From the NCBI GenBank assembly GCA_020637295.1, contig JACJWF010000003.1, forward strand, positions 186,001-250,000: a stretch of 64,000 bases of DNA. The letters run 5' to 3'. The notes beneath the pieces were generated by a model. That model was given only the letters and a program-made list of their open reading frames with translations, was not told where the DNA came from and did not search any database. The position numbers and the translations under genes were made by a program. The stretch comes from Acidimicrobiaceae bacterium (lineage in GTDB: Bacteria > Actinomycetota > Acidimicrobiia > Acidimicrobiales > Ilumatobacteraceae). Of this stretch, positions 16,929 to 24,318 are shown in pieces; the stretch's first letter is position 1, and every line of letters begins with the position of its first letter.

Positions 16929-18183
16929 GATCCGCATGGACGAACTGCTCGGGCCGGAGGCGTCGCCCCGCCCCGGCTTCGAGGACGAGCTGGCCGCCCG
17001 CCTGCACCGCGGCTGGCACCATGCCGAGCGCTCGCGGCGCCGCTGGCTGCAGGTGGGGATGGCCGTCGCCGCGGTGGCCGCGGCCACAGTGCTGGTGGTG
17101 GTGCTGACCGGCCGCGACGGCCCGAAGACGGTCACTGTCGACACCTCGCCGGTCACCTCGCCGGTGACGACCGTGCCGGAGACCGTCACCACCGCAGCGC
17201 CGACGTCGACGCAGGAGGTCACGACCACGACGCAGATCCCGACATCCGTCGTGGCGACGTCGGACGCTCAGCAGACCGTGCTCGACTACCTCACGGCGCT
17301 CGCCGAGGGTGGCTGGGCCGATGCTGCGGTGCCGTTGTGGGAGGGCGGGCTGGAGCCCGAGGCTCGTGCCGACCTGCGGCCCCTGTTCGCCCCGGAGTAC
17401 GGCCTGCGCCCCGGCGAGGTGACCCACGAGGCACTCGCGGCGGCGCTGGAACGGTGGTGCGCCGACGGGTGCGGCACCCTGGTCGCCGGGCTGACCGAAC
17501 CCAGCCCGGGCCTCGTGGTCGTCACGTTGGACTTCGGCGTGTCGCAGCGGGCTGCGGTGTTCACCGCGGGCGAATTCGAGGGGCAGCCGCTTGTTACCGG
17601 GTTGCCGCTACGGGTCCCGGCCGGGGTGGACCCTACGACGATCGTCGGCTGCACGTTCAACAGCGTCCCGCTGTGGGTGTCGATGGCAGACCTGGACGGG
17701 GATGGATGGTACGAGCAGATCATCCAACTCGATCGGCCGACCGGTGGGATCGCGGTGTGCGGCACGGATCTCGTGGTCGAGCGGCTGCCCATGCCAGTCG
17801 AGTTCCCGTTGCTCGGCGCGGTGCCCATCGGCGGCTCGTCCGACCTGTTGCTGGTCGACGGCCGGGCTTACGCGTTCGACGGGACAGCACTCGTCGACCA
17901 GGGTGTCGACGCCTCGTTCATCGATGCGTTCGAGACCGGCGCGGGAAGCTCGGTCGGGTGCGGAGCGTGGGGCGGCAGCGAGCGGGTCCCGCTCCGCTAC
18001 ACGTACACCTTCGAGGGTGGGAACACGCCGGACACTGCGACCGTCATGCACGTGACCGTGCGGCCGCTGCTCGCGCCCACCGCGAACCCGGACCAGTACG
18101 ACGTGGCGCTGCCGGCGGACATCCAGACCGCGGTGGAGATCGTCAACGGGTGGTGCGACGGCCTGCCGGTCCGCACCGGCTGA
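16921..18183 (+). CDS. Single-pass membrane protein, probable anti-sigma factor
   Basis: 420 residues: a short cytoplasmic part (1-42) with GFEDELAARLHRGW, one membrane helix (about 44-63, GMAVAAVAAATVLVVVLTG), a Thr/Val/Pro-rich wall-spanning linker (about 66-110) and an extracytoplasmic domain of about 310 residues with six or more Cys, probably disulfide-bonded. Its first codons overlap the ECF sigma gene by 8 bp, so translation is coupled. By position and topology it should hold the sigma factor until an envelope signal is sensed. The N-terminal part lacks a clear zinc anti-sigma HxxxCxxC motif. The sensor domain is not a family I recognise. Confidence 0.7.
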   Translation: MPEIRMDELLGPEASPRPGFEDELAARLHRGWHHAERSRRRWLQVGMAVAAVAAATVLVVVLTGRDGPKTVTVDTSPVTSPVTTVPETVTTAAPTSTQEVTTTTQIPTSVVATSDAQQTVLDYLTALAEGGWADAAVPLWEGGLEPEARADLRPLFAPEYGLRPGEVTHEALAAALERWCADGCGTLVAGLTEPSPGLVVVTLDFGVSQRAAVFTAGEFEGQPLVTGLPLRVPAGVDPTTIVGCTFNSVPLWVSMADLDGDGWYEQIIQLDRPTGGIAVCGTDLVVERLPMPVEFPLLGAVPIGGSSDLLLVDGRAYAFDGTALVDQGVDASFIDAFETGAGSSVGCGAWGGSERVPLRYTYTFEGGNTPDTATVMHVTVRPLLAPTANPDQYDVALPADIQTAVEIVNGWCDGLPVRTG

Positions 18184-18202
18184 GCAACCGCAAGCCGCTC
18201 GG

Positions 18203-19039
18203 CTACAGCACCGTCCGCATCGACCACAGCTCGGGGAACAGCACGATGTTGAGCATCGTGCGCAGGTAGTCCACGCCGCTGGTGCCGCCGGTGCCGCGCT
18301 TCACGCCGATCACCCGCTGCACGGTGGTGAGGTGGCGGAAGCGCCACAGGCGGAAGGCGTCCTCCAGGTCCACCAGCTCCTCACCCAGCTGGTAGAGCTC
18401 CCAGTGGGCCTCGGGGTCGCGGTAGACGGTGAGCCAGGCGACCTCCACACCGGGGTGGGGGATCCACGGGTCGCGCACGTCGCGGGTCAGTACGTCGTCC
18501 GGCACGGGGATGCCGCGGCGGGCCAGCAGGCGCAGTGCCTCGTCGTAGAGCGATGGGGCGTCGTAGGCGGCCTGCACCTCGGCGAGGCGGTCGGGGTGGT
18601 GGCGGTGGGGCTCGATCATCGCCGGGTTCTTGTTGCCGCAGGCGAACTCGATGCAGCGGTACTGGTAGCTCTGGAACCCGCTGCTGTGCCCGAGGTACGG
18701 GCGGATCTCGGTGTACTCCGGAGGGGTCATCGTGGCCAGCACGTCCCAGGCGTGGACCAGCTGCTCCATGATCCGGCTGACCCGGCTGAGCATCTTGAAC
18801 GCCGGCTGCAGCTCGTCGGCGGCGACCCGGCCGATGGCGCCGCGCAGCTCGTGGAGCATCAGCTTCATCCACAGCTCGCTGGTCTGGTGCTGGACGATGA
18901 ACAGCAGCTCGTCGTGCGCCGGCGACAACGGGTGCTGAGCGCCGAGCACCTGGTCCAGCGCCAGGTAGTCGCCGTAGCTCATGTCCCGGGAGAAGTCGAG
19001 CTGTGCCCCCTCGCTGCGAACCACGTCCTCGCCATCCAT
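18203..19039 (-). CDS. kynA: Tryptophan 2,3-dioxygenase
   Basis: 278 residues, the usual bacterial length. It converts L-tryptophan to N-formylkynurenine with a b-type heme. Signature stretches are MSYGDYLALDQVLGAQHPLS, HDELLFIVQHQTSELWMKLML, the distal pocket FQSYQYRCIEFACGNKNP, and WELYQLGEELVDLEDAFRLWRFRHL with the heme-ligand His region near the C-terminus (RFRHLTTVQRVIG). The longer open frame runs back to 19924, but homology begins at ATG 19039. No kynurenine formamidase or kynureninase gene is adjacent, so the rest of the pathway lies elsewhere. Divergent from the Uma2 gene, 36 bp away. Confidence 0.93.
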   Translation of the reverse strand: MDGEDVVRSEGAQLDFSRDMSYGDYLALDQVLGAQHPLSPAHDELLFIVQHQTSELWMKLMLHELRGAIGRVAADELQPAFKMLSRVSRIMEQLVHAWDVLATMTPPEYTEIRPYLGHSSGFQSYQYRCIEFACGNKNPAMIEPHRHHPDRLAEVQAAYDAPSLYDEALRLLARRGIPVPDDVLTRDVRDPWIPHPGVEVAWLTVYRDPEAHWELYQLGEELVDLEDAFRLWRFRHLTTVQRVIGVKRGTGGTSGVDYLRTMLNIVLFPELWSMRTVL

Positions 19040-19075
19040 GGCCGTGATCTTCCCATAGAGAAGTACCTTGTGCCC

Positions 19076-19825
19076 ATGGACACCGATCTCCCCGAGGTGG
19101 ACTATCCCCACCTGCCCGGTGAGGAGCACAACCCGCTGATGGAATCGTCGCTCCACGCCCAGTGGGTGACGATGCTCGTGCAGTCCGTCCACCACACGCT
19201 CGCCGGCAGCGGCCATCTCGTCACCGGCAACACGCCGTTCGTGCCCGCGGACGGCGGCCCGCACACCGCCCCCGACCTCATGGTGCTGCCGGGCATGGCC
19301 GGGCAACAGGTCGGCCGTTACCGGATCGGCGTGGACGGTCCAGCTCCGAGTGTGTGCGTCGAGGTCCGCTCGCCTTCCAACCGCCAGTCCGTCATCGAGC
19401 GCCGCCTCGGCCGTTGGCTCGAAGCCGGCGTCGAGGAGGTGTACCTCATCGACCCCGACGACGACTCCGTGTGGGCATGTCACCGGACTGCCGACGGTGT
19501 GGAGTTCTCCGATGCGCTCGGGGCCCGCAGCGAGGCACTGAACCTGACCTTCGGGCAGGTCGACGGCCGCCTCGCACTGTGCTGCCCTGGTGGCCGCGCC
19601 GTGCGGCCGGGCGACGATCCGTTCGGCTGGTTGGTGGAAGAACGCCACCGCGCCGACCGCGCCGAACTCGCCCTCGCCGGGATGGAGGAACGGATCATCA
19701 CCGCCGAGCAGAAGGCGGCGACGTTCGAGCGGAAGGCGGTGGAGCTTGAGGGCATGTCTGCGGAGCTGCAACGGCTGCGCGATCGGCTTGCGCAACTCGA
19801 GGCCATCCCGGGTGACGAGCCGTAG
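19076..19825 (+). CDS. Uma2-family (DUF820) restriction endonuclease-like protein
   Basis: 249 residues. The N-terminal about 190 residues follow the Uma2/DUF820 PD-(D/E)xK-like pattern: GGPHTAPDLMVLPG supplies the acidic residue, then CVEVRSPSNRQSVIERRLGRWLEAGVEEVYLIDP. Most family members have Lys in the second catalytic segment; here the visible basic residues are Arg, so activity is uncertain. The C-terminal 60 residues form a predicted coiled coil (ERHRADRAELALAGMEERII onward). The family is abundant in cyanobacteria and some actinobacteria, role unsettled. ATG 19076 is used; the next gene overlaps its end by 14 bp. Confidence 0.8.
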   Translation: MDTDLPEVDYPHLPGEEHNPLMESSLHAQWVTMLVQSVHHTLAGSGHLVTGNTPFVPADGGPHTAPDLMVLPGMAGQQVGRYRIGVDGPAPSVCVEVRSPSNRQSVIERRLGRWLEAGVEEVYLIDPDDDSVWACHRTADGVEFSDALGARSEALNLTFGQVDGRLALCCPGGRAVRPGDDPFGWLVEERHRADRAELALAGMEERIITAEQKAATFERKAVELEGMSAELQRLRDRLAQLEAIPGDEP

Positions 19826-20105
19826 CGGGGCCACCTGGGTGGCGATGCTCCTCGCCGTCCTCGTGCTGCCGGCTGCCTGCAGCCGTGGTGATGGGGGCCG
19901 GGCAAAGGCTGAGGCGGAGTTCACTCAGCAGCTGGTCGACGGAGGGCTGGACCCCACGGTCGCGGAGTGCGTGGTGGAGAAGTTTTTCGATGGCCGGACC
20001 AACGACGAGCTCAACGACTTCTTCCTTCGGGCCGAGCTGACCAACGAAGAGCGCGCCGAGTTCGCGTCACTCACGAAGAAGTGCATCCCTGCCGTGACGG
20101 GGTAG
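19812..20105 (+). CDS. Small putative lipoprotein
   Basis: 97 residues starting with GTG 19812, overlapping the Uma2 gene by 14 bp. A hydrophobic signal (WVAMLLAVLVLPAAC) ends in a Cys that could be lipidated, though Pro at -3 makes the lipobox imperfect. The mature part is acidic with two more Cys (AECVVEKFFDG and TKKCIP), probably one disulfide, similar to small secreted actinobacterial proteins with FTQQLVDGGLDPTVAECVV-like repeats. Function unknown. Confidence 0.65.
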   Translation: MTSRSGATWVAMLLAVLVLPAACSRGDGGRAKAEAEFTQQLVDGGLDPTVAECVVEKFFDGRTNDELNDFFLRAELTNEERAEFASLTKKCIPAVTG

Positions 20106-20144
20106 TGCTGGGGCCGGTGGAGACGGCGACCTAGCCGTGTTGAT

Positions 20145-20314
20145 CCGAGTGCCAGGCCCACCCTCCGAGTGCCAGGCCCACCCTCCGAGTGCCACGCATC
20201 CGAGTGCCACGCATCCGAGTGCTCACTCCCACCCCGGGGTGCGAGTACACACTCGGATGGGCCTTGGCACCCGGGTCGGCGCGCTGGCACTCGGGTCGGC
20301 GTGCTGGCACTCGG
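20145..20314. repeat. Inverted-repeat array of CCGAGTGCCA units
   Basis: Five forward units of CCGAGTGCCA (20145, 20165, 20185, 20200 and a variant at 20215), spaced 20, 20, 15 and 15 bp, face reverse units TGGCACTCGG (20265 variant, 20285, 20305, spaced 20 bp) plus a partial CACTCGG at 20250. The axis is near CCCCGGGG (20232-20239). The whole can fold into a long hairpin. It lies between the convergent ends of the lipoprotein and FrhB-like genes, so it may end transcription from both sides or be a mobile or structural repeat. Confidence 0.85.
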
Positions 20315-20337
20315 ACCGGTACTGGGGGCGGGGGAGG

Positions 20338-21546
20338 TCAGTGGGCAGCGGGGGCGGTGCCGGCGGCCTTCTTCTTGGGCGGCGGCACGCCGACCGAGAC
20401 GGCCTTGTCGGCCCACTCCGGCCAGCGGCGGCGGCTGACGATCGACAGGGTGCGCAGCAGCTTCATCGCCACTTCGTCCTCCTGCGCCGGGCGGCTCTCG
20501 ATGACGCCGGCCGAGATCATCCGGTTGATGACTTCCTCACCGAGCTCGGTGCGGACGATGGTGAGCGTCCAGTCGTTGTCCTTGCCGATGCCGCCGGTGG
20601 AGATGTCGGCGTGCTCGGCGGAGAAGTCCGGGCAGTGCTTGCAGCCCTCGCGGGTCCACTGGTGGCACTCCTTCAGGTCGATCTCGTGGTACGAGCCGTC
20701 CTTCATCCAGATCTGGAAGACGCCCTTGATGTTCATCTTCACCATGTCCTGCTTCTTCAGGCCGTACTTGGCCTCGAACAGCTCGGGGAAGATGGCGTCG
20801 TCGAACGTCTTGGAGCACAAGAGGCCGATGTTGAACAGGAACGGCTTGCTGACCTTGCCGGCCTTGCGGTCCCACATGGTGGGCGGCGAGGAGGTCTGGC
20901 AGCCCATGCCCACCAGGGCCAGGCGGTTCAGCCCGGCCTCCTGGGCCTCGCGGAGCGCCAGCGGGTTGGCGCAGTAGGTGTACCGGCTGCCGGCGGTGGC
21001 CAGCACGTCCTCCTTCGTGCGGGCCAGCACCGGCCTGGCTTTCCACACGTCGTCGGGCTCCACGCCACTGACGAGCGCGGCGTCGATGTAGTCGTTGTCC
21101 ATCAGCCAGGTCAGCATCGCGGTGACGAACCCGCCGTCCTGGCCCTTCTCGTGCTGCACCTTGTCGCTGGCCCGGGTCAGCAGCAGCTGGCGCCAGATGC
21201 CGCTCATCTCCTCCGGCTCGCGGACCCGACCGAACAGATGCATGTCCGCCGCCGGCTCCCACGCCCGGAAGCGGGGGCAGGCGCGGGTGCAGGTGGTGCA
21301 CCCGCCCCCCTCGCCGAAGCCGTGGACGCAGTTCTCCGGCCCCAGCTCGTCCTCCAGGTGGAACGGCTTGTACTTGCCCTCGACGTGCTCGTAGCCGATG
21401 ACGTCGTGCGGGCAGGTGACCACGCAGCCGGCGCAGCCGGTGCACAGCCCGGTGGTGATGACCTCCGCGTAGAGCTCCTTCCACTGGGCCGTCCAACGGC
21501 CGGCCTGCGCTGGTGTCTCCAGGGTGTCAGCGGTGTCAGCGGTCAT
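20338..21546 (-). CDS. Coenzyme F420 hydrogenase/dehydrogenase beta subunit-like (FrhB/FdhB) iron-sulfur flavoprotein
   Basis: 402 residues. The N-terminus carries a ferredoxin-type [4Fe-4S] motif (TGLCTGCAGCVVTCPHDVIGY) and a second Cys group (GGGCTTCTRACPRF). Then follow FrhB N- and C-terminal domains with SGIWRQLLLTRA, KGQDGGFVTAMLTWLMDN, ALVGMGCQTSSPPTM and FNIGLLCSKTFDD, and CKHCPDFSAEHADISTGGIG near residue 305. FrhB proteins pass electrons between F420 (or a related deazaflavin), FAD and FeS clusters. Actinobacteria do make F420, so an F420-dependent reductase is plausible; the partner is not in the window. The C-terminal tail is Lys/Pro-rich. Confidence 0.87.
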   Translation of the reverse strand: MTADTADTLETPAQAGRWTAQWKELYAEVITTGLCTGCAGCVVTCPHDVIGYEHVEGKYKPFHLEDELGPENCVHGFGEGGGCTTCTRACPRFRAWEPAADMHLFGRVREPEEMSGIWRQLLLTRASDKVQHEKGQDGGFVTAMLTWLMDNDYIDAALVSGVEPDDVWKARPVLARTKEDVLATAGSRYTYCANPLALREAQEAGLNRLALVGMGCQTSSPPTMWDRKAGKVSKPFLFNIGLLCSKTFDDAIFPELFEAKYGLKKQDMVKMNIKGVFQIWMKDGSYHEIDLKECHQWTREGCKHCPDFSAEHADISTGGIGKDNDWTLTIVRTELGEEVINRMISAGVIESRPAQEDEVAMKLLRTLSIVSRRRWPEWADKAVSVGVPPPKKKAAGTAPAAH

Positions 21547-21574
21547 GCGGCGACTTTACGCGCCGCCGCCCGCC

Positions 21575-22561
21575 TCAGCACGCCCGGCGCCGAGCTGCCC
21601 CCACCAGGAATGTGCCGCCGAGCACCGTGATGATCGCGATCCACGCCACCGACGCGTTGGCCGTGCCCGTGCTGGGCAGGCCGCGGGCGATGGTGGTGGT
21701 CGGGCCGGTCGAGCCGCTCCCGGCACCGCCGCCGTCACCCGTGGTGGGCGTCGTGTCGGGCGTCGTGTCGGGGGTGGTGTCCGGCGTGGTGTCCACGGGC
21801 GGATCGGTCACGATCGACATGTCGTGCTGGCAGGCCAACTCCTCACCCTGCAGGGCCCGCGGGCCGTCGGAGAAGTGCGTCGGGCCGGTGAACGTGCTGA
21901 CGTTCACCACGAACTGCTCCACCACCAGGTGCGACAGCGAGACGGGATGGCTGTCGCCGGCGGCCAGGTAGAAGTTGTCCACCGCGGCACCGAAGGCGTT
22001 CTGCTCGGCCAGGTCCTTGTCCTGCTGGGTGTCGAACTGGGGCGCCAGCACGGCCTGCATCTCGTGGTCGTAGTCACCGTCGTTGATCACGTCCATGGTC
22101 GCGTGGAGCACACCGTTGACGCAGCTGAGCTGGTAGTTCTCGACCGAGATGTGGTCGACGGCGGAACGCTCGCAGTACGGCGCGCTCGGGTCGATCACCC
22201 ACGCCGGGTAGGAGTTGAACACCACGTTGAGCTGCGGGTCGCGGTACTGGACGCGGTCGATGCGCTCACCGGCGACGACGTCGAAGTACGCGTAGGTCGG
22301 CCCGCCCGCCGTGGCAGTGAATTCGGACGTCGTCCAGATGTGCAGGCTGGTCCACAACACCACGCTGACCTGCTCGTCGTTGGCGGTGTTGTTCCATACC
22401 GACACGCGCACCTGCATGGTGTTGCACAGCGCATCGAGGGAGTAGCCGAGGTCGGCAGTGCTGGCCTCGGCGGCGGGGGACGGGGTGGCGGCCACACAGG
22501 CCGCGGCGGCGGCCAAGACCACCGCGGCGCGGCGGATCGGGTTCGGGAGTTTCATTCGCAT
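21575..22561 (-). CDS. LPXTG-type surface protein, sortase substrate
   Basis: 328 residues from ATG 22561 (ATG 22555 or an upstream TTG/GTG cannot be excluded; no clear ribosome site). Signal peptide: MKLPNPIRRAAVVLAAAAACVAATPSPAAEA. The mature domain (about 30-245) has several Cys and no family I recognise. It is followed by a Thr/Pro stalk of VDTTPDTTPDTTPDTTP-like repeats, which is a 15-bp tandem repeat at the DNA level (about 21745-21800). Then comes LPSTG, a hydrophobic helix (VAWIAIITVLGGTFLVG) and the basic tail AARRRAC. This is a complete sortase sorting signal, so the protein is probably wall-anchored. No sortase gene is in the window. Confidence 0.8.
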   Translation of the reverse strand: MRMKLPNPIRRAAVVLAAAAACVAATPSPAAEASTADLGYSLDALCNTMQVRVSVWNNTANDEQVSVVLWTSLHIWTTSEFTATAGGPTYAYFDVVAGERIDRVQYRDPQLNVVFNSYPAWVIDPSAPYCERSAVDHISVENYQLSCVNGVLHATMDVINDGDYDHEMQAVLAPQFDTQQDKDLAEQNAFGAAVDNFYLAAGDSHPVSLSHLVVEQFVVNVSTFTGPTHFSDGPRALQGEELACQHDMSIVTDPPVDTTPDTTPDTTPDTTPTTGDGGGAGSGSTGPTTTIARGLPSTGTANASVAWIAIITVLGGTFLVGAARRRAC

Positions 22562-22654
22562 GCCGAGGATGGTGAAGGAGACCGGCCCGGCCCGACTGAG
22601 CAACCGTTACTCATTTTCGTCACCGGCATCGCGGCGAATTGCTCACTCTGTTTG

Positions 22655-22692
22655 TTCACCGACCCGAACCACCCAGGAAACACTGCGGAAAC
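22655..22692 (+). promoter_or_regulatory. GlnR-like box upstream of amt1
   Basis: Four half-sites at exact 11-bp spacing: TTCAC (22655), GAACC (22666), GAAAC (22677) and GAAAC (22688). The layout matches the actinobacterial GlnR consensus of alternating gTnAC and GaAAC half-sites with six-base spacers. It ends 55 bp before the amt1 start codon, a position fitting activation under nitrogen limitation. Sequence match is good in the second and fourth half-sites, weaker in the others. Confidence 0.55.
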
Positions 22693-22747
22693 ATCGGTCC
22701 GGGAACCTGCCGCCGCCCCTACAACTTCACCCCGTGCAGGAGACCCG

Positions 22748-23968
22748 ATGGACAGCGGCGATGTCGCTTGGGTCCTGGTGTCGGCAGCCCTCGTGCTGTT
22801 CATGACACCTGGGCTCGCATTTTTCTACGGCGGTATGGACCGCACCCGCAATGTGCTCAACATGCTGATGATGAACTTCTACTGCGTGCTCGTGATCCCG
22901 ATCCTGTGGGTCCTTGTCGGGTACACGCTGTCGTCCGGCACGAACGACTTCATCGGCAACCTCGACGGGTTCATGCTGAAGGGCATCGGCGCCGGCGACG
23001 GCGGCACGCTGGCCACCATCGCCTACCTGGGCATGTTCGCGGCCATCACCCCTGCGCTGATCTCGGGTGCCGTCGCCGACCGGATGACCTTCAAGGCGTG
23101 GGCGATCTTCGTGCCGGTGTGGAGCCTGCTGGTCTACGTGCCCGTCTTCAAGTGGGTGTTCGGCGGCTGGCTGGGCCAGCGCGGCTCGCTGGACTTCGCC
23201 GGCGGCACGGCCATCCACGTCAACGCCGGCATCGCCGCCCTTGCTGCCGTGATGGTCCTCGGCAAGCGTCGCGGCTGGCCGCACGAGGGCCACCCGCCGC
23301 ACAGCATGCCGCTCGTGATGATCGGTACCGGCATCCTCTGGTTCGGCTGGTTCGGCTTCAACGCCGGCTCTGCCGGCTTCGCCAACGGCCAGGCCGCGCA
23401 GGCGTTCATGAACACGTTCCTCGCGGCCGCTGCTGCCGGTGCCGCCTGGGTGTTCGTGGAGTGGAAGCGTGACGGCCACCCGACCAACCTCGGCGCCGCC
23501 TCCGGCATCGTCGCCGGCCTCGTGGCCATCACCCCCGCCGCCGGCTACGTCTCCGGCGCCGGCCCGATCTGGATCGGCCTGATCGCCGGCGTGGTCTGCT
23601 GCTACGCCGTCAGGCTGAAGACCCGGTTCGGCTTCGACGACGCGCTGGATGTGGTGGGTGTCCACTTCGTCGGTGGCCTGGTCGGCTCGTTGCTGATCGG
23701 CTTCTTCGCCAACCCGGCCTTCTTCGACGACGAGTCGTTCATCGCCCACGGGTTCATGAAGGGCATCTTCTACGGCGGCTCGCCCCGCCTCCTGGCGGAG
23801 CAGGCACTGGCCAACGGGTCGGCCATCGTCTGGTCGTTCGCCCTCACGTTCGGCATCATGATTGTCCTGAAGAAGACCATCGGCGTCCGCGTCGACGCCG
23901 AGACCGAGTACACCGGGCTGGACCTGGCCCTGCACAGTGAGACCGCCTATCACGGAGGAGCCGCATGA
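22748..23968 (+). CDS. amt: Ammonium transporter Amt (first copy)
   Basis: 406 residues, eleven predicted membrane helices, taking up ammonium/ammonia. The twin pore histidines sit in AIHVNAGIAALAAV and VVGVHFVGGLVGS; the phenylalanine gate and signature appear in FAGGTAIHVNAG and WFGWFGFNAGSAG. Unlike the two other Amt proteins here it has no signal peptide. GCAGGAG precedes ATG 22748. It overlaps the following PII gene by 4 bp (ATGA), the standard amtB-glnK pairing in which PII plugs the pore when nitrogen is ample. A GlnR-like box lies upstream. Confidence 0.95.
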   Translation: MDSGDVAWVLVSAALVLFMTPGLAFFYGGMDRTRNVLNMLMMNFYCVLVIPILWVLVGYTLSSGTNDFIGNLDGFMLKGIGAGDGGTLATIAYLGMFAAITPALISGAVADRMTFKAWAIFVPVWSLLVYVPVFKWVFGGWLGQRGSLDFAGGTAIHVNAGIAALAAVMVLGKRRGWPHEGHPPHSMPLVMIGTGILWFGWFGFNAGSAGFANGQAAQAFMNTFLAAAAAGAAWVFVEWKRDGHPTNLGAASGIVAGLVAITPAAGYVSGAGPIWIGLIAGVVCCYAVRLKTRFGFDDALDVVGVHFVGGLVGSLLIGFFANPAFFDDESFIAHGFMKGIFYGGSPRLLAEQALANGSAIVWSFALTFGIMIVLKKTIGVRVDAETEYTGLDLALHSETAYHGGAA

Positions 23969-24303
23969 AGCTGATCACCGCGATCATCAAGCCGTTCAAG
24001 CTGGACGAGGTGAAGTCCGCGCTCCGCGACGCCGGAGTGGAGGGCATGACCGTCACCGAGGTGCGTGGCTTCGGGCGTCAGGGCGGCCACACCGAGACGT
24101 ACCGCGGCACGGAGTACCAGATCGACTTCGTGCCCAAGGTAAAGGTGGAGATCGTCACCGAGGAGTCCGGGGTCGACCGCATCGTCGAACTGCTCACCGA
24201 CGCCGCCCGCAGCGGCAAGATCGGTGACGGCAAGATCTGGGTCACGGCGGTGGAGAGCGTCATCCGCATCCGCACCGGCGAGTCCGGCGCCGACGCCATC
24301 TGA
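23965..24303 (+). CDS. glnK: Nitrogen regulatory protein PII (first copy)
   Basis: 112 residues. It has the start MKLITAIIKPFKLDEVKSAL, the T-loop tyrosine Y51 in HTETYRGTEYQIDFVPK, which is the residue modified in PII proteins, the B-loop GRSGKIGDGKIWV-type segment (AARSGKIGDGKIW) and the C-loop RIRTGESGADAI. It senses 2-oxoglutarate and ATP/ADP and would control Amt1, with which it is translationally coupled by ATGA. It differs more from the two other PII proteins here than they do from each other. GlnD, 15 bp downstream on the same strand, is its predicted modifying enzyme. Confidence 0.96.
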   Translation: MKLITAIIKPFKLDEVKSALRDAGVEGMTVTEVRGFGRQGGHTETYRGTEYQIDFVPKVKVEIVTEESGVDRIVELLTDAARSGKIGDGKIWVTAVESVIRIRTGESGADAI

Positions 24304-24318
24304 TCGGCGGGTGGCGGG

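Noticed and set aside
20145..20314. CRISPR array
   Set aside because: Units are 10 bp, spacers are similar rather than unique, units occur in both orientations, and no cas gene is near.
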